DNA of 64,000 nucleotides, from contig JALQBC010000008.1 of assembly GCA_023375675.1 (NCBI GenBank), positions 744,001 through 808,000 on the forward strand, in the 5' to 3' direction. The position numbers and the translations under genes were made by a program. Origin of the DNA: Cytospora piceicola. Its lineage: Eukaryota > Ascomycota > Sordariomycetes > Diaporthales > Cytosporaceae. Each line of letters begins with the position of its first letter. The first letter of the stretch is position 1. The notes under the pieces are model-generated. The model ran no database searches. It was given only the letters and a program-made list of their open reading frames with translations, and was not told the origin of the DNA. Shown one piece after another: positions 56,076-64,000 of the stretch.

Positions 56076-59000
56076 GGTGTAGGGAAGGGAAGGGGAGGGA
56101 AGGGAAGGAGCTTTGGGAAGGGTAGGCAAGTTGTTGCAGGACAGTGACTAACAACAAGACCGTTGTGGAGGCTGGCAGTTTGTTGTGCGTATCGATTAGT
56201 GACTGAGAGACTCGGAAGTTTCTGAAAAGGCTGAGTGCAGTGAAGAACGACGCAGGGTGACCCGAACGGATATGCCTCTGTCACATCAGCCTGATGGGAT
56301 CATATAAATATACATAAATATATGTAGATTGCCGGGCAGGCCTGCATTGTGTTCGAGGAGGGCGCTTACCGTGGCCTTGACCACCTCGCCGGGCGAGATA
56401 TCGACTAAACCTTCTACGAATCCCTTCTTTCTCCTCCTCCTTAACCCCCCCCCCCAAGACTGACCATATCGCTGAACTATTCCCAAAACACCCGCATGAG
56501 GCTTGACTGGATTGCAAGGTTTCCATGACGGGTGAATCATTGTCTGAGCCGGGCGCCCCGGCCCCTTCAGTGGTCAGAATAAGATTGAACATGGATGATC
56601 GCCGTCAATGAATGATGTGTCTCCTATGAAATTATCGGCCTAGATTATCTGATGATCGTTGTTCGAAAGCTGCCTAGTGTCTGTCTGTATCTGCATGTCG
56701 TGTGTTCGGGTCCCGTATCGCTGTTCCTGCTTTGGCACCGTTGCGCCGCGCCTCGTCTAGACAAACTGGCGAGATACAACATCACCCCGGACTGGCTAGG
56801 TAGTTCCCTTGAATTTTTTTTATTTGTCAGGCCAGGCCCAGGCCGCCAATCAACGTGGATTGTAACCTGTCGGATAGTGAGCGATGGGCGGTGAAATGAT
56901 GATGAGGAATAATTAACACCTAGCTTCAGCTGTGTCTCTTCTGAGACAAACCTTGTCCGACGAGACCATATGCCAGCCATGGACGGGCGGGAACGGAACA
57001 GCAGCAACCGGGCATCATGGACATCCGGCGATGATGATCGACCCTGTCAAGGTCCCTGGGAAAACCAACACGGTACATCTGAGATATACATGCATACACA
57101 CATACATACGTACAAACAAACGTACATACATACATACATACATGGCTGCATACAGACACACTCGAACAGAACAATGCGGGCACCCGTTGACCATCACGTT
57201 ATGACCAAGATCCAGCGCATGAGGTGTGTGCGTGGCTCGGACCGTCACCTCGATTATGCCCAGGACTGCCGGCGCGAGACATGCAGCTTCGGAAGGCCTA
57301 CCTTTTCAGCTCTCTCTCGGTAAGGAAACCCAGGCGTCGGAGGTTTCCCAGAGGTCCAGGGGTCCAAGTTCGTATTGCAATCTTTCTTGTTCATGACGCG
57401 AAGCGACTCAAGCTGAAGGAGAGTGGCAGGCTTCCATGACACCAAGGACATCTCACACAGGCAAGCCGAAGAGGGGGGGTGGTGTGGGCGATCAGACGGA
57501 AAAGGCGTTCCAGTCTCAGCCCTGAAGGGTTTCCTGAAGGGGTTCCTAAAGGGGAACATCCCCAATATCCAGGGGAAAAATACATGAGAGAGGTGTGTGT
57601 ATGTGTGTGTGTGTCTCTGTGTGTGTGGATCCTTGGCAGGTTTCTTCGGCATATTTCCGTCTAGTTGAGGCGCATGGGGAGACCAGACAGTAGCGGCTCT
57701 GCTGGGCCATGTTGAGAAAACGAGTGCTTGGTCGGATATACGACGGACGGCGATGCGGGAACCTGATTATGTTTTGTGCCCATGTCAGTTCTGCCCAGGG
57801 TATTTTTCAATGTTATGCACAGAAGTTCAGCTCAGGTCAGGGGTGAGGAAGTACTAGAGCGATAGGAAACTCACTAGAGGCAGTGCTTTTCCGACGCCAT
57901 GGACACGGCCTGGTGAGTCCGACCACGACGAGCACGACGAGTGGTGGCAGCCCAGGTGGTACAGGTGGTACAGGTTGGATAAGGTTCGGACGGTGTGGGC
58001 CAAGGGTGCATCGGATGCATCGTGAAGCAGGCAAACCGCATGTCGTCCCGGATCTTCTGGTGTAACAAACCTTATCTCAGCCAGACCCCCACTCCGAGAG
58101 GCACACCCCTCTTTTCTTAGGGTGTGTGTGCCCTGTAATCTGTAAATCTGTACCCTGTAAATCTGTACCCGCCTCTTCTTCCTCCCCTTACCCTTCCAGA
58201 TGTCCCCTCACTTCCCACCTGGACTGCCTGGGCGACCTACCTTTCCCCATCTATACCAGATACATGGGTACTTGTCTAGGTACTATGGTAGTTGGTTACC
58301 TAGGTAGGCCTGGTAGGTAGATATGTGACACGGCCAAGTGGGGTTTCAAATTGATCTTCACTGGGTCCCCCCATGGAATTACTTAGTTTAGGTATATGAG
58401 TAACCCACCTAGGAAGCTTGGTAGTGGCTCCAGGTACACTATTGACGGAAGAGCTTACTATGATAGAGAAAGTAGCAACGTACACATGTACATACCCATG
58501 TACCCATGTACCCATGTATCCAATCTGCAAATAGACCAGACCGGTATTGGGGCTCTCTTCCCTCTTTTTCTCTCTCTCTCTTCCTCTCTCACCGGTTGGG
58601 TTATTGCCTGTGTAAATCCTCCAGGGCTGCCTACCTACCTACTTACCTAAGTAAGTAGGTATTCTCAACGGGTCGATGGACACGCAGCAAACGGCCAGCA
58701 AGCCAACGGTAACGGCATCGCGCATCGCGCATCATGCAGCCCAGCCCGTATCCATCACTAACCAGACTTTCCAAGGTTGATTATTCCTGATTTCCTGGAA
58801 CACACCGCAAGAGAAGCGTCCGTATACAGTAATTATGAGTGCCAAAAGGCATCACTGAGCCACAGCAGACATACTTCTTCCTCAAACCTAAACTGCCCCG
58901 AGCTATGCGACTGGCTGCACGTCGTTTGAGGGCTGCTGGAGACATTCGATAGTCTCATTATTTCTTGTGATTCTCTGAATCTCCTTTCTCAACACACAAC

Positions 59001-59257
59001 ACACCCAAACACACACCCAAACACACACCCTTCCTGCCTTTTCTGCACTTCCTGGAAAGATAGAGTCCCTTCCTCTTTTGCCCCATTCTATTCCAGGCAG
59101 ACTCTCGCTTCTTTGCTCGCAAAGCATCATACCACCTATTCTCGCCTTCTCCTTACCCTTCCTTCACCGGTGTCTTCCTTTGCTGCTGTTCCCCCACCTC
59201 CACTTCCACCTCCACCTCAAACTCCACCTCCCCCAAATTGATCTGCGCGCCGCCAGG
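56076..59257. other. Long intergenic region with simple repeats
   Basis: A divergent promoter region for UGDH (left) and GH12 (right). It includes C-, GT- and CATA-runs, an ACCTAGGT palindrome at 58298, and a CTACCTACCTACTTACC-type stretch near 58628-58660. No gene was seen. Confidence 0.5.
57083..57145 (+). repeat. CATA/CGTA tetranucleotide microsatellite
   Basis: Imperfect CATACATACGTACAAACAAA followed by six ACAT units. Confidence 0.85.
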
Positions 59258-61207
59258 ATGAGGCTACAACCGCTTACAGTCACTTTCGCAACGGTCCTGC
59301 TGGCTGCGCCAGGGGCCACAGCCTCTAAGAAAGACTCATCATCGTCTTCCACCTCCACCTCAGAAGCTTCAACCAATGGCTATGATGCCATAATCTGTGG
59401 GCAGAATGGCTATGCAGATGGTTCTGGTCTTTCATGTGAGTGGCCTCACCTCACCTCACCTCACCTAGCCTCGCCTCCCTCACCTCACCTCCCTTATGGC
59501 CTATCCCCTCCCCCCCCTCCTCTTTTCTACCAAGACTTGGCGCTGTCCAGCTATCAAATCACATCAGGCCTGTCCTGTGCAGTCATGTCAAAGAACATAC
59601 GGTCAACGTCATGCTAACGTTTGAGGCTTCAGACAGCGCCAATGCCTGGAATCCCGATGGTGATGGATTCCAATGCCTATCGGTAAGTCTTCAAACCCCT
59701 TGTTTCCTCTCGGTCCCGAAAAGGGCGTTGGTTGGGTTGAATTGCATATGTCCTCTTCCCAGTCCGTCCCAGTCCGTCCCAGTCCGTCCCAGTGGGTCTT
59801 TTTCTAGGCTGACCAGTCGAGTCGAGCCGAGCTGACGAGACTGGAATCCCTTGTTTCTAATTCGCCTCTCTTCAGATCATCAACGCAAGCTCCTCCACCT
59901 CGTCCGGCTTCGATGCCACATGGAGCTGGCCCGTGGACAAGGTGAGCGTGCACTCATATCCGCATGTGACGTTCTCGTCCGGTCACCTCCCAGCAACCCT
60001 GTCCAACATCTCCGCCCTACGGCTGGCTGCAGAATGGGCCTATTCTCCTGGGTCCATCTCGACGGCTAATGATCCATCGCGGCGGGTCGGCCTCGATGCC
60101 AACGGGCTCAATGACGTGGGAGCCGTCGCCAACATCGCTTTCGACATGTTTATTGATCCCGACGAGGCCAATGCAACATCGGCCACGGCAGCAAAGTTCG
60201 AGATGATGATATGGATCGGCCAGATCGGCCAACCCCAGCCGTTGGGCTACGACTCCAAGAATGCTACCTGTTACACACAACAGTTGGGCTCATCCAACTT
60301 GTGAGTTGTTCTTGTACTTCCATACACCCAGTTTCCATTTCCATCCATCCATACCCAACCCCCGACCCGTCCCTCCATGTTCGCCCCCCCCACCCCCTGC
60401 CACCTCCTCAAGCCACCAGCCTTTCAGCTACTACCGGTACCCCTGAACCGCAATTCAAACACCCCCTGGCTCTCAGCCCAACAGCGGCCAACCCCGGCCA
60501 CATGCCTGCCTCCCTTGTCCCTGTCAGAACTCTATCAATCCCTTCTGGGGGACCCCTTCCCCCTTCTATCCACCACCTAGTCCAGTCCTTGCCCCAAACT
60601 CGGCCGAGCAAAAAAACGGGGCTCCCGGCCCACAACATGTGTTACCCCTGGGAGAATACCCGTGTCACCCAACCCATGTCACAGACTCACATCATTGAAC
60701 CTTCCCCTGAACACAACAAGGGTCCCCCTCAGTATCCTGCAAACGAACCATGGGAGCCCATTTGCTGAAGAGAAATGTTTTTGCAGCACGCTGTACACAG
60801 GTCAAAATTCCCGAGGCACAAGTGTCTTCACCTGGGTGTCACCAGCGGACCAGACATCTTTCGACGAGGACATCGCCCCGCTGCTGCAGTACCTATGGCG
60901 CAACCAACTCGTATCTGCTGATGCCCGGCTCGGGCTTGTCCAGTTTGGATCCGAGGCCTACCACTCGGGGAACAACGTCACCTTCAGTGCGGCAGACTTC
61001 AACATGGACGTCTGGATGGGAACACCGGTCAAGTTTGAGCTGAACCCCCCCGCGGACCACTGCAAGAACCCCGAGAGCCCTGCTGGCCCTCAGGGTACCT
61101 CCTCCTCCTCCTCCGAGAAGGGCCTGGGTGTCAGGCCTGTAGGGCACCCGGGAGGCGCCTTGATGGCTGTTGCCGTCCTGGGCGCCGTGTTGGCAGGCCT
61201 GTCTTAG
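59258..61207 (+). CDS. GH12 endoglucanase/xyloglucanase with GPI-anchor signal
   Basis: Four exons (59258..59435, 59633..59682, 59876..60300, 60787..61207) give 357 residues. A signal peptide (MRLQPLTVTFATVLLAAPGA) and a Ser/Thr linker precede a GH12 jelly-roll: SYPHVTFSS, LAAEWAYSPGS, DVGAVANIAFDMFIDPD. The nucleophile Glu is in KFEMMIWIG (about 185), and the acid/base Glu is in FGSEAYH (about 274). The C-terminus is Ser-rich, then hydrophobic (GGALMAVAVLGAVLAGLS), as for GPI anchoring. The enzyme would cleave beta-1,4-glucan or xyloglucan at the cell surface. Intron 1 ends at CTTCAG (59632) after a perfect CTAAC branch. The last intron is long (486 nt), but the join SSN-FTLYTGQNSRG restores the family motif. 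Confidence 0.9.
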
Positions 61208-62551
61208 TCTTTCTGGCGTGGCTTTTGCCATTATTGCTTGCCGCCTTGTTTTCTTTTGTATGGCAGCTATTCCCGAAGTGGCCGCCGCCGCCTCATTTCG
61301 TGGTATCTATTACCCATCATTTCACTGTCATTGGCTTTAAGTAATACGTATCATCTACAAACACAAACAATTTCTCGTCCCAAAATTCAGTCCGCAGAAA
61401 GTGGCTGTCCCGGATCTGCGGCTCATACCGCTCCCCGAGATTCCTCGTTGTGCTTTTTTCCTTTGCCTCGAATATACCACCTCTTCAAACACGGCGTCCT
61501 CGCGGCTGCTCCATGAGCTATGATGCTTGACGGCGCCACTCTATGTCCACACACGCTATCATTGACTTGGCATGAAGCCATCTGTAACATCGTTTCTTGT
61601 TATTTTCCTTTTTTCCTTTTCTTCTATGCTCATACGCTAGTATCCGAGATATCCTTCAACAGCATGCCAGGTGCCGAGATCGCCATCCCTGAACCTGTGT
61701 TTCATGCTACATGCTTCTTCTCTCGTCGTTGTCTTCTCTCGCGTATCTCACCCCATTCGGCCCACCCCATTCGGCCCACCTTCTTTCCAGTGGCGTGTCA
61801 TAATCCTCACTTGAACCGTTTGCGACCCTGCACCTCAGAGGGAGGGGGGGTAGGGGACTTACCCCACGGACGGACAGGGCACAGTTGAGCCTGTCCCGTT
61901 CTGCCCGTATCCAGTCTGCCCGTATTCAGCCTGCCCGTATTCAGTAACCTTGGCATCTGGCTGGCAGGACGGACAAACGAGCATCCGCCTTGCCTTAGTC
62001 TCGGCGGACAAGATAACCGTACAGGAACTAAGGCAGGTTTGAGACAATACTTGGGCGCTGGGCCCTAGATTGGAGGGAGACCTGCACGGCCTCTCTGTTT
62101 TGGTCACTGCAGCCGGTCAATAGCGCCTGATGCCATTGTCGATCCATGAAATTCCCCTCCAGCCGTCCCATGTCCTTGACTACACGCCGGGGTGAATCAC
62201 AGAGGTTGGCCTCCCAGGCACTGACTGCCCAGACTTCACATATCTAATACCAGCCCTCAGCGTTTTCCCAGAGTAACTCAGTCTGCTTGGTCTCTTTGTG
62301 GTTTGTGCTCTCTCAACTTCACCAAAACTTGTTGGTTTCTATTCTAGGTTCACTGCCTTCCTGAGTATCACAACTTGGCTGAGCTCTTCAGTGTTCCTCA
62401 ACGTTCTGTTTCCCACCCCACTACCACCTTTCGTTCGCATCCATCTACCTTCGTTTGTTGTGTTTCCACATACATTCGCTCAAGTTGCCGTCGTTCCATT
62501 TGTTTACTGTGTTCGTAACATACCTTTGCGCCGCTACACCCGTTACGCGTC
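61208..62551. other. Intergenic with short tandem duplications
   Basis: CCCCATTCGGCCCA is duplicated at about 61750-61780, and TGCCCGTAT(T/C)CAG(T/C)C is triplicated at about 61902-61945. The CT-rich end is the probable promoter/leader of the GT2 gene. Confidence 0.5.
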
Positions 62552-64000
62552 ATGCGGTCCACCACGACACCACCCGCTGCTGTCAGCGCGAACCCTTTCG
62601 AGGCTCGTGAATATGAAGCATCTCAAGGCTCTCGGCCGAGCACCATTGGTGACTCCTTAGAATCTTCAAGTGTAAGACAGTCGTTATCTGCAATTGGGTT
62701 CCATGACTGATCATAACGACAGGGCGACTCTTCTGTTCTCCCCGCTGTCCCGGACGCGACTGTGCCTCCCCTGGGCGCCCGTGATCCTCACCAGGTTCCA
62801 CGCCGTCCTGCTCGGTCGACAGATCTTGAGATCGTGTGTTTTACATCCCCGAACTTCTATGCAGACCATAGTACTAACGATTTCCAGACTCGTGCCCCGC
62901 CCGTGTCTGCGGCAAACAACAATGGAGAGGTCACTAACGAGAAACCTGGAGACCCCTTCGACTCTGACCCGGAGTCACGCGTCGGCAGAGGTGTCGTGAC
63001 CGCGAAGGACAAGCAGGAAGCCGATAACTCCCAGCCAGCGACTACATCAGCAAAGACCAAGACCACGTCGCGTAACCCCTTCAAGCGCATGTACTACTCT
63101 ATGCGCCGGACCTACTGCCCCATCGAAGAAGAGCCCCTCGTGCTGCCATCCGCCCCCACAGACGCCGAAAAGTACTCATACCTGCATACCAACCGCGTCC
63201 CATTGTACATCTTCGGCCTCTTCTCCTTCCTCTCCCTCGCAGCAGGAATGTGGCTCTTCGCCCTGTGCGCGACACCCTTCTACTTTTACGGCGCCTTCGT
63301 CGGCTTCCTCAACATTTACCTCATGATCAGCTACTGGGTCGGCGTGGTCGGCAAGGACTGGGACTTTGAAGCTCACAAGGCACGCATCGAGCGCTTCCCC
63401 CTCAACGCCGAGACCGCGCCCACCGTAGACATCTACCTGCCAGTGTGCGCCGAGGAGCTCGAGATCCTCGACAACACGTGGAAGCACGTGACGGCGCTAG
63501 ACTGGCCAGCCGACAAGATCCGCGTGCACGTGCTCGACGACGGGGCCAAGGACACGGTGCGGCAGCTGGCGGAGCAGTACGGTTTCAACTATATGGTCCG
63601 TGACGACCGGCCGCGCCTCAAGAAGGCGGGAAACCTGCGGTGGGCGTTTTCGCGCACGGAGGGGGAATTCTTCGTCATCTATGATGCCGACTTCTGCCCG
63701 CGCCCGGACTTCCTGCGGGAGCTGATGGTGGAGCAGCTGGACGACGACAAGATCGCCATCGTGCAGAGCCCGCAATTCTTCCGCGTCACGGACGAGCAGA
63801 CCTGGGTCGAGCAGGGCGCCGGCGCGACGCAGGAGCTGTTCTACCGCGTCGTGCAGGTCAATCGGAACAAGTGGGGGGCGAGTATCTGCGTGGGGAGCAA
63901 CGCGCTGTATCGTCGGGCCGCTCTTGAGGAGGTCGGCGGGACGGCTGAGATTGGGTTCTCGGAGGATGTGCACACTGGGTAAGTCACAAGTCACAAAGGG
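62552..64000 (+). CDS. Cellulose-synthase-like family 2 glycosyltransferase (3' partial)
   Basis: Exon 1 62552..62671 (MRSTTTPPAAVSANPFEARE) and exon 2 62723..63978. A GTAAGT donor at 63979 shows that the gene continues beyond the window. After a long hydrophilic N-terminus come two membrane helices (LYIFGLFSFLSLAAGMWLFA; FYGAFVGFLNIYLMISYWVG). The GT-A domain follows: TVDIYLPVCAEELEILDNTW, HVLDDGAKD (first Asp), YDADFCPRPDF (DxD), GASICVGSNALYRR and SEDVHTG (the TED-type catalytic motif). The QxxRW product-binding motif would lie downstream. Fungal members of this group are processive plasma-membrane polysaccharide synthases needed for hyphal growth on surfaces in plant pathogens. The polymer made is not known from this sequence. 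Confidence 0.92.

Overview
The window is nuclear DNA of a filamentous ascomycete, most likely a Sordariomycete. Evidence: short GT-AG introns with CTGAC/CTAAC branch points in nearly every gene, an alpha-factor-like pheromone precursor of the WC-x4-G-x-CW type, a NACHT-type NLR gene, and a Dal5-type transporter. The pheromone repeat resembles those of Diaporthales, but that is only a weak hint to the order. All gene models were read from the sequence by eye and no database search was run.

Layout. 1-13 kb: the 3' part of a mitochondrial DUF1640 coiled-coil protein gene, the pheromone precursor (minus), an HSL-type alpha/beta hydrolase (minus), an allantoate-permease-type MFS transporter (minus) and a two-helix membrane protein of unknown function (minus). 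13-33 kb: a fungal NLR (alpha/beta hydrolase + NACHT + ankyrin) and a seven-helix membrane protein stand in long gene-poor stretches. These also hold two decayed genes (an ankyrin protein and an integral membrane protein), an intron-containing tRNA-Ala and a small membrane protein gene. 33-35 kb: a BTB-like protein gene with an ambiguous splice site or stop. 35-51 kb is a housekeeping block: RPL11 (minus), SmB, MPC1 and pyruvate carboxylase (PYC). 53-64 kb: UDP-glucose dehydrogenase (minus), a GPI-anchored GH12 endoglucanase and the 5' part of a cellulose-synthase-like GT2, all three concerned with sugar polymers.

The most unusual feature is in PYC. Between the exon ending at 44163 and the exon starting at 48760 lies 4.6 kb of DNA instead of a usual 50-150 bp fungal intron. 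It holds a 17-bp minisatellite (with an assembly gap), further repeat blocks, and an intact 783-codon ORF on the same strand. That ORF combines a GIY-YIG-like N-terminal segment with six U1-type C-x2-C-x12-H-x5-H fingers. The roughly nine residues that normally join these two exons in the biotin carboxylase domain are not visible. At the expected place a good acceptor and a good donor stand one base apart. This looks like a selfish, possibly endonuclease-bearing, insertion nested in an intron of a core metabolic gene, perhaps with loss of a microexon.

MPC1 (mitochondrial pyruvate import) and PYC (pyruvate to oxaloacetate) are neighbours that share a metabolite. UGDH, GH12 and GT2 could serve wall or exopolysaccharide metabolism together. 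Both functional links are inference.
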